From positions 744,001 through 808,000 of the forward strand of contig CANTAL010000098.1 of assembly GCA_947650365.1 (NCBI GenBank): a DNA stretch of 64,000 bases, written 5' to 3'. The first letter of the stretch is position 1; every line of letters starts with the position of its first letter. Positions 19,421 through 34,900 of this stretch are shown here, piece after piece. Made by a program: the position numbers and the translations under genes. The notes under the pieces are model-generated. The model ran no database searches and was not told the origin of the DNA. It saw only the letters and a list, made by a program, of their open reading frames with translations. Source of the stretch: Chamaelirium japonicum (Eukaryota > Streptophyta > Magnoliopsida > Liliales > Melanthiaceae).

Positions 19421-20684
19421 GTGCGAATGAATTAGAATGGATCGTGCGAATGAATTAGAATGGATCGTATGAATGAATTATAGAATGGATCATATGAATG
19501 AATTCAAATGGATCGTACGAATGAATTAGAATGGATACATTCATGCGAATGAATTAGAATGGATCATACGAAGGAATTAGGATGGATCGTACGAATGAAT
19601 TAGAATTGATACATTCGTGCAAAAGAATTAGAATGGATTATATGAATGTATTAGAATGGATCGTATGAATGAATTAAAATGGATCGTGCCAATGAATTAG
19701 AATGGATCGTACGAATGAATTAGAATGGATCGTGCGAATGAATTAGAATGGATCGTACGTATAAATTAGAATGGATACATTTGTGCGAATGAATTAGAAT
19801 TGATCGTACGAATGAATTAGAATGGATCGTACGAAGGAATTAAAATGGATCATACGAATGAATTAGAATGGATACATTCGTGCGAACGAATTAGAATAGA
19901 TCATACGAAGGAATTAGGGTGGATCGTACGAATGAATTAGAATGAATACATTCGTGCGAAAGAATTAGAATGGATTGTATGAATGAATTAGAATGGATCG
20001 TATAATGAATTAGAATGGATCGTATGAATGAGTAAGAATGGATCGTACGAATGAAATAAAATGGATCGTACGAAGGAATTAGAATGGATCGTGCGAATAA
20101 ATTAGATTGGATCGTGCGAATGAATTAGAATGGATCATACGAATGAATTAGAATGGATACATACGAAAGAATGGATCGTACGAATGAATTAGAATGAATC
20201 GTATGAAGGAATTAGAATGGATACATTAATGGGAATGAATTAGAATGGATCGTAGGAAGGAATTAGAATGGATCATACGAATGAAATAGAATGGATCGTA
20301 CGAAGGAATTAGAATGGATCATACGAAGAAATTAGAACGATTTAGAATGGATCGTACGAAGGAATTACAATGGATCATATGAATGAATTAGAATGGATCG
20401 TACGAATGAATTAGAATGGATCGTGCGAATGAATTAGAATGGATCGTACTAATGAATTAGAATGGATCATGCTAATGAATTAGAATGGATCGTACGAATG
20501 AATTAGAATAGATTGTGTGAATGAATTTGAATGGATCGTACGAATGAATTAGAATGGATACATTCATGCGAATGAATTAGAATGGATCGTATGAATGAAT
20601 TAGAATTGATCGTATGAATGAATTAGAATGTATCGTGCGAATGAATTAGAATGGATCGTACGAATGAATTAGAATGGATCGTAC
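19421..20684 (+). repeat. Satellite block 10, forward orientation
   Basis: Contains GAATTAGGGTGG near 19915 and a run of GAAGGAATTAG units (20220-20360). It ends at GGATCGTAC/TAATTC. Confidence 0.95.
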
Positions 20685-21478
20685 TAATTCATTTGTACGA
20701 TCCATTCTAATTCATTCTAATTCATTTGTACGATCCATTCTAATTCATTAGCACTATCCATTCTAATTCATTCATACGATCCATTCTATTTCATTCGTAC
20801 GATCTATTCTTACTTATTCGTACGATCCATTCTAATTCATTCGCACGAATGTATCCATTCTAATTCATTCGTATGATCCATTCTAATTTATTCGCACGAT
20901 CCATTCTAATTCATTCGTACGATCCATTCTAATTCATTTGCACGATCCATTCTAATTCATTCATACGATCCATTCTAATTCATTCATATAATCTATTCTA
21001 ATTCTTTTGCACGAATGTATCCATTATAATTCATTCGTACGTTCCATTCTAATTCCTTCATACGATCCATTCGAATTCATTCATACGATCCATTCTAATT
21101 AATTCATACGATCCATTCTAATACATTCGCACGAATGTATCCATTCTAATTCATTCGTACGATCCATTCTAATTCATTCGCACGATCCAATCTAATTCAT
21201 TCGCACGATCCATTCTAATTCATAATTCGCACAATCTATTCTAATTCATTCGTACGATCCATTCTAATTCATTAGCACGATCCATTCTAATTCATTCGTA
21301 CGATCCATTCTATTTCATTCGTACGATCCATTCTTACTCATTCGTACGATCCATTCTAATTCATTCGCACGAATGTATTCATTCTAATTCATTTGTACGA
21401 TCCATTCTAATTCATTCACACGATCCATTCTAATTCATTCATACGATCCATTCTAATTCATTCGTACGATCAATTCTA
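20685..21478 (-). repeat. Satellite block 11, reverse orientation
   Basis: Reverse units with adjacent TTCTATTTC and TTCTTACTC markers at about 20785-20815 and 21308-21340. Ends in ATTCTATAGAAT (21473-21484), a 12-bp palindrome. Confidence 0.95.
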
Positions 21479-24400
21479 TAGAATGGATACATTCATGGGA
21501 ATAAATTAGAATGGATCGTACGAAGGAATTAGAATGGATCATATGAATGAAATAGAATGGAACGTATGAAGGAATTAGAATGGATCGTACGAAGGAATTA
21601 GAATGGATCGTACGATGGAATTAGAATAGATCGTACGAATGAATTAGAATGGATACATTCGTGCAAAACAATTAGAATGGATTGTATGAATGAATTAGAA
21701 TGGATCATGCAAATGAATTAGAATGGATCGTTCGAATGAATTAGAATGGATCATACGAATGAATTAGAATAGATTGTGCGAATGAATTAGAATGAATCGT
21801 ACGAATGAATTAGAATGGATACATTCGTGTGAATGAATTAGAATGGATTGTATGAATAAATTAGAATGGATCGTATGAATGAATTCGAATTGATCGTACG
21901 AATGAATTAAAAAGGATACATTCGTGCGAATGAATTAGAATGGATCATACGAAGGAATTAGGGTGGATCGTACGAATGAATTAGAATGGATACATTCGTG
22001 CGAAAGAATTAGAATGGATTGTATGAATGAATTAGAATGGATCGTGCGAATGAATTAGAATGGATCTTACGAATGAATTAGAATAGATCGTATGAATGAA
22101 TTAGAATGGATCGTGCGAATGAATTAGAATGGATCGTATGAATGAATTAGAATGGATACATTCGTGCGAATGAATTAGAATGGATCGTACGAATGAGTAA
22201 GAATGGATCATACGAAGGAATTAGAATGGATCATACGAATGAAATAGAATGGATCGTACGAAGGAATTAGAATGGATCGTACGAATGAAATAGAATGGAT
22301 ACATTCATGGAAATGAATTAGAATGGATCGTACGAAGGAATTAGAATGGATCATACGAATGAAATAGAATGGATCGTATGAAGGAATTAGAATGGATCGT
22401 ACGAAGGAATTAGAATGGATCGTACGAAGGAATTAGAATGGATACATTTATGCAAAAGAATTAGAATGGATTGTATGAATAAATTAGAATTGATCGTGCA
22501 AATGAATTAGAATAAATCGTGCGAATGAATTAGAATAGATCGTACGAATGAATTAGAATAGATTGTGTGAATGAATTAAAATGGATCGTACGAATGAATT
22601 AGAATGGATACATTCGTGCGAATGAATCAGAATGGATCGTATGATTGAATTAGATTATATCGTATGAATGAATTAAAATGGATCGTACGTATGAATTAGA
22701 ATGGATATATTCATGGGAATGAATTAGATTGGATTGTACGAAGGAATTAGAATGGATCATACGAATGAAATAGAATGGATCGTACGAAGGAATTAGAATG
22801 GATCGTACGTAGGAATTAGAATAGATCGTACAAATGAATTATAATGGATACATTCGTGCAAAAGAATTAGAATGGATTGTATGAATGAATTAGTATGGAT
22901 CGTGCAAATGAATTAGAATGGATCGTGCGAATGAGGATACATTCGTGCGAATGAATTAGAATGCATCGTACGAATGAGTAAGAATGGATCGTACAAATGA
23001 AATAGAATGAATCATACAAATGAATTAGAATTGATCGTGCGAATGAATTAGATTGGATCGTGCGAATGAATTAGATTGGATCGTGCGTATGAATTAGAAT
23101 AGATCGTACGAATGAATTAGAATGGATACATTCGTACAAATGAATTAGAATGGATCGTATGAATGAATTAGAATGGATCGTGCGAATGAATTAGAATGGA
23201 TCGTACGAATGAATTAGAATGGATACATTCGTGCAAATGAATTAGAATGGATCGTATGAATGAATTAGAATGGATCGTATGAATGAATTCGAATGGATCG
23301 TATGAATGAATTAAAATGGATACATTTGTGCGAATGAATTAGAATGGATCATACGAAGGAATTAGGGTGGATCGTACGAATGAATTAGAATGGATACATT
23401 CGTGCGAAAGAATTAGAATAGATTGTATGAATGAATTAGAATGGATCGTATGAATGAATTAGAATGGATCGTGCGAATGATTTAGAATGGATTGTGCTAA
23501 TGAGTAAGAATGGATCGTACGAATGAAATAGAATGGATCGTACGAAATGAATTAGAATGGATTGTGCTAATGAATTAGAATGGATCGTACGAAGGAATTA
23601 GAATAGATTATGCGAATGAATTAGAATGGATCTTGTGAATGAATTAGAATGGATACATTCGTGCGAATGAATTAGAATGGATCGTACGAATGAATTAGAA
23701 TGGATCGTATGAATGAATTCGAATGGATCGTATGAATGAATTAGAATGGATACATTCGTGCGAATAAATTAGAATGGATCATACGAAGGAATTAGGGTGG
23801 ATCGTACAAATGAGTTAGAATGGATACATTCGTGCGAAAGAATTAGAATGGATTGTTTGAATGAATTAGAATGGATCGTATGAATGAATTAGAATGGATC
23901 GCGCGAATGAATTAGAATGGATCGTACAAATGAATTAGAATGGATATATTCATGCGAATGAATTAGAATGGATCGTATGAATAAGTAATAATAGATCGTA
24001 TGAATGAAATAGAATGGATCGTACGAATGAATTAGAATGGATCGTGCTAACGAATTAGAATGGATCGTACGAATGAATTAGAATAGATTATGCGAATGAA
24101 TTAGAATGGATCGTACGAATGAATTAGAATGGATACATTCGTGTGAATGAATTAGAATGGATCGTATGAATGAATTAGATTGGATCGTACGAAGGAATTA
24201 GAATGGATCATACGAAGGAATTAGAATGGATCATACGAAGGAATTAGAATGGATCGTACGAAGGAATTAGAATGGATCGTACGAAGGAATTAGAATGGAT
24301 CGTACGAAGGAATTAGAATGGATCGTACGAAGGAATTAGAATGGATCGTATGAATGAATTAGAATGGATCGTACGAAGGAATTAGAATGGATCATACGAA

Positions 24401-25152
24401 GGAATTAGAATGGATCGTACGAAGGAATTAGAATGGATTGTGCGAATGAATTAGAATGGATCGTACGAATGAATTAGAATGGATCGTATGAATGAATTAG
24501 AATGGATCGTGCGAATGAATTAGAATGGATCATACGAATGAATTAGAATGGATACATTCGTGCGAAAGAATTAGAATGGATTGTATGAATGAATTAGAAT
24601 GGATCGTACGAATAAATTAGAATGGATCGTGCGAATGAATTAAAATGGATCGTACGAATAAATTAGAATGGATCGTACGAATGAATTAGAATTGATACAT
24701 TCGTGCGAATGAATTAGAATGGATCATACGAATGAGTAAGAATGGATCGTACGAATGAAATAGAATGGATCGTACGAATGAATTAGAATGGATCATACGA
24801 ATGAATTAGAATGGATCGTATGAATGAATTAGAATGGATCGTGCGAATGAATTATAATGGATCGTACGAATGAATTAGAATGGATTGTATGAATGAATTA
24901 GATTGGATCGTATGAATGAATTAGAATGGATCGTATGTATGAATTAGAATGGATAAATTCATGGGAATGAATTAGCATGGATCGTACGAAGGAATTAGAA
25001 TGGATCATACGAATAAAATAGAATAGATCGTACGAAGGAATTAGAATGGATCGTACGTTATGAATGAATTAGAATGGCTCGTACGTATGAATTAGAATGG
25101 ATATATTCATGGGAATGAATTAGAATGGATCGTACAAAGGAATTAGAATGGA
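21479..25152 (+). repeat. Satellite block 12, forward orientation
   Basis: About 3.7 kb. GAATTAGGGTGG units lie near 21958, 23363 and 23795, each followed by GCGAAAGAATTAG. A run of about nine GAAGGAATTAG units (24190-24430) marks local amplification of a single variant. Ends in the 26-bp palindrome at 25140-25165. Confidence 0.95.
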
Positions 25153-25165
25153 TCCATTCTAATTC
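25140..25165. repeat. 26-bp perfect palindrome at a flip, copy 1
   Basis: Two forward and reverse cores meet at GGATCC. The same 26 bases form the flip at 43846-43871, with matching variants upstream (CGTACGTTATGAATG, ATTCATGG), so the two flips share one origin. Confidence 0.9.
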
Positions 25166-25654
25166 ATTCTAATTCATTCGTATGATCCATTCTAATTAGT
25201 TCATACGATCCATTCTAATTCATTCATACGATCCAATCTAATTCATTCATACGATTCATTCTAATTCATTCGCACGAATGTATCCATTCTAATTCATTCG
25301 TACGATCCATTCTAATTCATTCGAACGATCCAATCTAATTCATTCGCACGATCTTTTCTAATTCATCATTCGCACAATCTATTCTAATTTATTCGTACGA
25401 TCCATTCTAATTCATTAGCACGATCTATTTAAATTTATTCATACGATCCATTCTATTTCATTCGTACGATCCATTCATACTCATTCGTACGATCCATTCT
25501 AATTCATTTACACGAATGTATCCATTCTAATTCATTCGTACGATCCATTCTAATTCATTCGCACGATCTATTCTAATTCATTCATACGATCCATTCTAAT
25601 TCAATCGTACGATCCATTCTAATTCATTCGTACGATCCATTCTAAATCATTCGT
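25153..25654 (-). repeat. Satellite block 13, reverse orientation
   Basis: Reverse units. The flip back occurs at ATTCGTATGAAT, a one-base variant of the palindrome ATTCGTACGAAT. Confidence 0.95.
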
Positions 25655-25900
25655 ATGAATGAATTCGAATGGATCGTATGAATGAATTAGAATGAGTTAG
25701 AATGGATCGTACGAATGAATTAGAATGGATACATTTGTGCGAATGAATTAGAATGGATCATACAAAAGAATTAGGATTGATCGTACAAATGAATTAGAAT
25801 GGATACATTCGTGTGAAAGAATTAGAATGGATTGTATGAATAAATTAGAATGGTTCGTATGAATGAATTAGAATGGATCGTGTGAATGAATTAGAATAGA
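25655..25900 (+). repeat. Satellite block 14, forward orientation
   Basis: Short block with one GAATTAGGATTG variant (25770). It ends in an imperfect palindrome centred on GATC (25891-25910). Confidence 0.94.
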
Positions 25901-26410
25901 TCCATTCTAATTCCTTCGTACGATCCAATCTAATTCATTCATACGATCCATTCTAATTCATTCGTACGATCCATTCTAATTCATTCATACGATCCATTCT
26001 TACTCATTGGTACGATCCATTCTACTTCATTCGCACGAATGTATCCATTCTAATTCATTCGTATAATCCATTCTAATTCATTCGCACAATCTATTCTAAT
26101 TCATTCGTACGATCCATTCTAGTTCATTTGCATGATCCATTCTAATTCATTTGTACGATCCATTCTAATTCATTCATACAATCCATTCTAATTCTTTTGC
26201 AAGAATGTATCCATTCTAATTCATTCGTATGATCCATTCTATTTTATTTGCACGATCCATTCTAATTCATTCATACGATCCATTCTAATTCATTTGTACG
26301 ATCCATTCTAATTCATTCGCACAATCCATTCTAATTCCTTCGTACGATCCAATCTAATTCATTCGTACGATCCATTCTAATTCATTCGTAAGTATGATCC
26401 ATTCTAATTC
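25901..26410 (-). repeat. Satellite block 15, reverse orientation
   Basis: Reverse units, several of the TTTGCACGAATG-like 28-bp type. Turns at ATTCATTAGAATGG. Confidence 0.94.
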
Positions 26411-26733
26411 ATTAGAATGGATCGTCCGAATGAATTAGAATGGATCATACAAATGAGTAAGAATGGATCGTACGACTGAAAAAGAATGGATTGTACGAAT
26501 GAATTAGAATGGATCATGCAAATGAATTAGATTGGATCGTGCAAATGAATTAGAATGGATCGTATGAATGAATTAGAATGGATACATTCGTGCGAATAAA
26601 TTAGAATGGATCGTATGAATGATATAGAATGGATCGTACGAAGGAATTAGAAAGGATCGTGCGAATGAATTAGAATGGATCGTATGAATGAATTAGAATA
26701 GATCGTATGAATGAATTCGAATAGATCGTATGA
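26411..26733 (+). repeat. Satellite block 16, forward orientation
   Basis: Forward units. The switch to the next block is through GAATG, shared by the end of a forward unit and the start of a reverse 28-bp tail (TGAATGTATCC). Confidence 0.94.
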
Positions 26734-28365
26734 ATGTATCCATTCTAATTCATTCCTTTGTGCGATCCATTCTAATTCATTAGCACGATCCATTCTAATT
26801 CATTCACACAATCTATTCTAATTCATTCTAATTCATTCGCACGATCGATTCTAATTCATTTGTATGATCCATTCTAATTCCTTCGTATGATCCATTCTAA
26901 TTCCTTCGTACGATCCATCCTAATTCATTCGTACGATCCATTCTAATTCATTTGCATGATCCATTCTAATTCATTCATACAATCCATTCTAAATCTTTTG
27001 CATGAATGTATCCATTCTAATTCATTCATGATCCATTCTAATTCATTAGCACGATCCATTATAATTCATTCATATGATCTATTCTATTTCATTCGTACGA
27101 TCCATTCTTACTCATTCGTACGATCCATTCTAATTCATTCGGACGAATGTATCTATTCTAATTCATTCGTACGATCCATTCTAATTCATTCGCACAATCC
27201 ATTCTAATTTATTCGTACGATCCATTCTAATTCATTCGTATGATCCATTCTAATTCAATCGCACGATCCATTCTATTTAATTCCTACGATCAATTCTAAT
27301 TCATTCATACTATCCATTCTAATTCTTTCGCACGAATGTATCCATTCTAATTCATTCGTACGATCCACTTTAATTCCTTCGTATGATCCATTCTAATTCA
27401 TTCGAACGAATGTATCCATTCTAATTCATTCATACGATCCATTCGAATTCATTCATACGATCCATTCTAATTCATTCATACGATCCATTCCAATTCATTC
27501 GCACGAATGTATCCATTCTAATTCATTCGTACGATCCATTCTAATTCATTCGCACAATCTATTCTAATTCATTTGTACGATCCATTCTAATTCATTCGCA
27601 CGATCCATTCTAATTCATTCATACAATCTATCTAATTCTTTTGCATGACTGTATCCATTCTAATTCATTCGTACGATCCATTCTAATTCCTTCATACGAT
27701 CCATTCTAATTCCTTCGTACGATCCATTCTATTTCATTCGTATGAACCATTCTAATTCCTTCGTACGATCCATTCTAATTCATTCCCATGAATGTATCCA
27801 TTCTAATTCATACGTACGATCTATTCTTACTCATTCGTACGATCCATTCTAATTTATACGTACGATCCATTCTTACTTATTCGTACGATCCATCCTAATT
27901 CATTCATACGATCTATTCTAATTCATTCGTACGATCCATTCTAATTCATTCGCATAATCTATTCTAATTCATTCGTACGATCCATTCTAATTCATTCGCA
28001 TGATCCATTCTAAATCATTCATACGATCCATTCTAATTCATTTGTACGATCCATTCTAATTCATTCGTACGATCCATTCTAATTCATTCGCACAATCTAT
28101 TCTAATTCACTCGTACAATCTATTCTAATTTATTAGCACGATCCATTCTAATTCATTCGTACGATCCATTCTATTTCATTCGTACGATCCATTCTTACTC
28201 ATTCGTACGATCCATTCCAATTCATTCGCACGATCCATTCTAATTCTTTCATACGATCCATTCTATTTCATTCGTACGATCCATTCTTACTCATTCGTAC
28301 GATCCTATCTAATTCATTCGCACGATTGTATCCATTCTATTTCATTTGTACGATCTATTCTAATT
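26734..28365 (-). repeat. Satellite block 17, reverse orientation
   Basis: Reverse units with repeated TTCTATTTC and TTCTTACTC pairs (27085-27115, 28160-28200, 28260-28290), showing the same unit order as in forward blocks. Confidence 0.95.
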
Positions 28366-31300
28366 GATCGTATGAATGAATTCGAATAGATCGTATGAAT
28401 GAATTAGAATGGATACATTCGTGCGAATGAATTAGAATAGATCATATGAAGCAATTAGGGTGGATCGTACGAATGAATTATAATGGATACATTCATACGA
28501 AAGAATTAGAATGGATTGTATGAATGACTTAGAATGGATCGTATGAATGAATTAGAATGGATCATGCGAATGAATTAGAATGGATCGTACGAATGAATTA
28601 GAATGGATCGTACAAATGTATTAGAATAGATCGTACGAATGAATTAGAATAGATTGTGTGAATGAATTAGAATGGATCGTACGAATGAATTAGAATGGAT
28701 ACATTTGTGGAAATGAATTAGAATGGATCGTATGAATGAATAAGATTGGATCGTATGAATGAATTAGAATGGATCGTACGTATGAATTAGAATGGATACA
28801 TTCATGGGAATGAATTAGAATGGATCGTACGAAGGAATTAGAATGGATCATACGAATGAAATAGAAGGAATCGTACGAAGGAATTAGAGTGGATCGTACG
28901 AAGGAATTAGAATGGTTCGTACGAAGGAATAAGAATGGTTCGTACGAAGGAATAAGAATGGATCATATGAATGAATTAGAATAGATTGTGCGAATGAATT
29001 AGAATGGATCGTACGAATGAATTAGAATGGATACATTCATGCGAAAGAATTAGAATGGATTGTATGAATGAATTAAAATGGAAACATTCGTGCGAAAGAA
29101 TTAGAATGGATCGTATGAATGGATTAGAATGGATCGTTTGAATGAATTAGAATGGATCGTGTGAATGAATTAGAATGGATCGTACGAATGAATTAGAATG
29201 GATCATATGAATGAATTAGAATGGATCGTGTGAATGAATTAGAATGGATCGTACGAATAAATTAGAATGGATACCATCGTGCAAATAAATTAGAATGGAT
29301 CGTACGAATGAGTAAGAATGGATCGTACGAATAAAAGAGAATGGATCGTACGAATGAATTAGAATGGATCGTGCTAATGAATTAGAATGGATCATACGAA
29401 AGAATTAGAATAAATAATACGAATGAATTCGAATAGATCGTACGAATAAATTAGAATGGCTCGTATGAATGAATTAGAATGGATCGTGCGAATGAATTAG
29501 AATGGATCGTACGAATGAATTAGAATGGATCGTGCTAATGAATTAGAATGGATCATACAAAAGAATTAGAATAAATAATGAGAATGAATTCGAATAGATC
29601 GTACGAATAAATTAGAATGGCTCGTATGAATGAATTAGAATGGATCGTACGAATGAAATAGAATGGATCGTACGAATGAATTAGAATGGATCGTGCTAAT
29701 GATTTAGAATGGATCGCTCGAATGAATTAGAATAGATTGTGCGAATGAATACATTCATGCGAATGAATTAGAATGGATCGTATGAATGAATTAGAATGGA
29801 TCGTATGAATGAATTAGAATGGATCGTATGAATGAATTCGCATGGATCGTACGAATGAATTAGAATGGATCGTGCGAATGAATTAGAATGGATCGTACGA
29901 ATGAATTAGAATAGATACATTCGTGCAAATGAATTAGAATGGATCGTGCAAATGAATTAGAATGGATTGCACGAATGAATTAGAATAGATTGTGTGAATG
30001 AATGAGAATGGATCGTACGAATGAATTAGAATGGATACATTCGTGCGAAAGAATTATAATGGATTGTATGAATGAATTAGAATGGATCGTATGAATGAAT
30101 TAGAATGGATCGTGCGAATGAATTAGAATGGATCGTATGAATCAATTAGAATGGATCGTATGAATGAATTAGAATGGATCGTTTGAATGAATTAGAATGA
30201 ATCATACGAATGAATTAGAATGGATACATTCGTGCGAATAAATTAGAATGGATCGTACGATTGAGTAAGAATAGATCGTACTAATGAAATAGAATGGATC
30301 GTATGAATGAATTAGAATAGATCGTGCAAATGAATTAGAATGGATCGTACGAATGAATTTGAATAGATTGTGCGAATGAATTAGAATGGATCGTACGAAT
30401 GAATTAGAATGGATACATTCGTGCGAATGAATTAGAATGGATCGTATGAATGAATTAGAATGGATCGTGCGAATGAATTAGAATGGATCGTACGAATGAA
30501 TTAGAATGGATACATTTGTGTGAATGAATTAGAATGGATCATACGAATGAATTAGAATGGATCGTATGAATAAATTAGAATGGATCGTGCGAATGAATTA
30601 GAATGGATCGTACGAATGAGTAAGAATGGATCGTACGAATGAAATAGAATGGATCGTACGAATGAATTAGAATGGATCGTGCGAATGAATTAGATTGGAT
30701 CGTGCGAATGAATTAGAATGGATCGTACAAATGAATTAGAATGGATACATTCGTGCGAATAAATTAGAATGGATCATATGAATTAATTAGAATGGATCGT
30801 ATGAATGAATTTGAAAGGATCGTACGTATGAATTTGAATGGATCGTACGAATGAATTAGAATGGATCGTATGAATGAATTAGATTGGATCGTGTGAATGA
30901 ATTAGAATAGATCGTATGAATGAATTAGAATAGATACATTCGTGCGAAAGAATTAGAATGGATTATATGAATGAATTAGAATGGATCGTACGAATGAATT
31001 AGAATGGATAGTATGAATGAATTAGAATGGATTGTGCGAATGAATTAGAATGGATCGTACGAATGAATTAAAATGGATACATTCGTGCGAATGAATTAGA
31101 ATGGATCGTATGAATGAGTAAGAATGGTTCGTACGAATGAAATAGAATGGATCGTACGAATGAATTAGAATGGATCGTGCGAATGAATTAGATTGGATCA
31201 TGCAAATGAATTAGAATGGATTGTACGAATGAGTAAAATGGATCGTACGAATGAAATAGAATGGATCGTATGAATGAATTAGAATGGATCATACGAATGA

Positions 31301-31997
31301 AATAGAATGGATCATATGAATGAATTAGAATTGATTGTATGAATTAGAATGGATCATATGAATGAAATAGAATGGATTGTGCTAATGAATTAGAATGGAT
31401 CGTACGAATGAACTTGAATGGATCGTACGAATGAATTAGAATGGATCGTATGAATGAATTAGAATGAATCGTGCGAATGAATTAGAATGGATCGTATGAA
31501 TGAATTAGAATGGATACATTCGTGCGAATGAATTAGAATAGATCGCACGAATGAGTAAGAAAGGATCGTACGAATGAAATAGAATGGATCGTACGAATTA
31601 GAATGGATCGTATGAATGAGTTAGAATGGATCGTATGAATGAATTAGAATGGATACATTCGTGCGAATGAATTAGAATAGATACATTCTTGCGAATGAAT
31701 TAGAATGGATCGTGCAAATGAATTAGAATGGATCGTGCGAATGAATTAGAATGGATCGTACGAATGAATTAGAATAGATTGTATGAATGAATTAGAATGG
31801 ATCGTACGAATGAATTAGAATGGATACATTCGTGCAAATGAATTAGAATGGATCATACGAATGAATAGAATAGATCGTACGAATGAATTAGAATGGATCG
31901 TATGAATTAATTCCTTCGTATGAATTAGAATGGATTGTATGAATGAATTAGAATGGATTAGAATGGATCGTGCTAATGAATTAGAATGAAATAGAAT
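28366..31997 (+). repeat. Satellite block 18, forward orientation
   Basis: About 3.6 kb. A 161-bp duplication (seven units) lies at about 29345-29665, recognisable by the rare AATAAATAAT unit at 29410 and 29571. A ten-base reverse scrap (AATTCCTTCG) sits near 31910. The block ends at GAATTC. Confidence 0.94.
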
Positions 31998-34900
31998 TCA
32001 TACATACGATCCATTCTAATTCCTTCGTAGGATCCATTCTAATTCATTCATACGATCCATTATAATTCATTCCCATGAATGTATCCATTCTAATTCATTT
32101 GTACGATCCATTCTAATTTATTCGCACATTCTATTTTAATTCATTCGTATGATCCATTCTAATTCATTCGCATGATCCATTCTAATTCATTCGTACGATC
32201 CATTCTATTTCTTTCGTACGATCCATTCTTACTCATTCGTACGATCCATTCTAATTCATTCGTACGATCCATTCTAATTCATACGTACAATCCATTCGAA
32301 TTCAGTCAGACGATCCATTCTAATTCATTCATACGATCCATTCTAATTCATTCGCACGAATGTATCCATTCTAATTCATTCGTACGATCTATTCTAATTT
32401 ATTCATACGATCCATTCTAATTCATTCGCACGAATGTATCCATTCTAATTTATTCATACGATCCATTCTAATTCATTCGCACAATCTATTCGAATTCATT
32501 TGTATGATCTATTCTAATTCATTCGCACGATCCATTCTAATTCATTCATACAATCCATTCTAATTCTTTTGCATGAATGTATCCATTCTAATTCATTCGT
32601 ACGATCCATTCTAATTCCTTCGTACGATCCATTCAAATTCCTTCGTACGATCCACTATAATTCCTTCGTACGATCCATTCTATTTCATTCGTATGATCCA
32701 TTCTAATTCCTTCGTACACTAATTCATTCCCATGAATGTATCCATTCTAATTCATACGTATGATCCATTATAATTCATTCGCACGAATGTATCCATTCTT
32801 ATTCATTCGTACGATCCATTCTAATTCATTCGCACAATCTATTCTAATTCATTCGTACGATCCATTCTAATATATTAGCACGATCCATTCTAATTCATTC
32901 GTACGATCCATTCTATTTCATTCGTACGATCCATTCTTACTTTTTCGTACGATCCATTCTAATTCATTCGCACAATCTATTCTATTTCATTCATACGATC
33001 CACTCTTATTCATTCATACGATCTATTCTAATTCATTCTCACGAATGTATCTATTCTAATTCATTCGTACGATCCATTCTAATTCATTCGCACAATCTAT
33101 TCTAATTCATTCGTACGATCCATTCTAATTCATTAGCATAATCTGTTCTAGTTCATTCATACCATCCATTCTAATTCATTCGACGATTCATTCTAATTCA
33201 TTCATACAATCCATTCTAATTCTTTCGCACGAATGTATCCATTCTAATTCATTCGTATGATCCACCCTAATTCATTCATATGATACATTCTAACTCATTC
33301 GCACGAATGTATCCATTCTAATTCATTCGTACGATCCATTCGAATTCATTCATACGATCCATTCTAATTCATTCGCACGAATGTATCTATTCTAATTCAT
33401 TCGTACGATCAATTCTAATTGATTCGCACAATCTAATCTAATTCATTCGTACGATCCATTCTAATTCATTCGCACGATCCATTCTAATTCATTTGCATGA
33501 TCCATTCTAATTCATTTATAGAATCCATTCTAATTCTTTTGCACGAATGTATCCATTCTAATTCATTCGTACGATCCATTCTAATTCCTTCGTACGATCC
33601 ATTCCAATTCCTTCGTACGATCCATTCTAATTCCTTCGTATGATCTATTCTATTTCATTCGTATGATTCATTCTAATTCCTTCGTACGATCCATTCTAAT
33701 TCATTCCCATGAATGTATCCATTCTAATTTATACGTACGATCCATTCTAATTCATTCATACGATCCAATCTAATTCATTTATACGATCCATTCTAATTCA
33801 TTCGCACGAATGTATCCATTCTAATTCATTCGTACGATCCATTCTAATTCATTCACACAATCTATTCTAATTCATTTGTACGATCCATTCTAATTCGTTA
33901 GCACAATCCATTCTAATTCATTTGTACGATCCATTCTATTTCATTCATACGATCCATTCTTACTCATTCATACGATCCATTCTAATTCATTCGCACGAAT
34001 GTATCCATTCTAATTCATTTGCACGATCCATTCTAATTCATTCGTATGATCCATTCTAATTCATTCGTACGATCCATTCTACTTCATTCGCACGATCCAT
34101 TCTAATTCATTCATACGATCCATTCTAACTCATTCATACAATCCATTCTAATTCTTTTGCATGAATGTATCCATTCTAATTTATTCATACGATCCACCCT
34201 AATTCCTTCATACGATCCATTCTAGTTCATTCGGACGAATGTATCCATTCTAATTCATTCGTACGATCCACTCGAATACATTCGTACGATCCATTCTAAT
34301 TCATTCCCATGAATGTATCCATTCTAATTCATACGTACAATCCATTCTAATTCATTCATACGATCCAATCTAATTCATTCATACGATCCATTCTAATTCA
34401 TTCGCACGAATCTATCAATTCTAATTCATTCGTACGATCCATTCTAATTCATTCGCACAATCTATTCTAATTCATTCGTACGACCCATTCTAATTCATTA
34501 GCACGATCCATTCTAATTCATTCGTACAATCCATTCTATTTCATTCATACGATCTATTCTTACTCATTCGTACGATCCATTCTAATTCATTCGCACGATC
34601 CATTCTAATTCATTCATACAATCCATTCTAATTCATTAGCACGATCCATTCTAATTCATTCGTACGATCCATTCTATTTGATTCGTACAATCCATTCTTA
34701 CTCATTCGTACAATCTATTCTAATTCATTCGTACGATCCTTTCTAATTCATTCGCACGATCTTTTCTTATTCATTCATACGATCCATTCTAATTCATTCG
34801 TACTATAATTCATTTGTACGAATATATCCATTCTAATTCATTCGTACGAATATATCCATTCTAATTCATTCGTACGATCCATTCGAATTCATTCATACGA

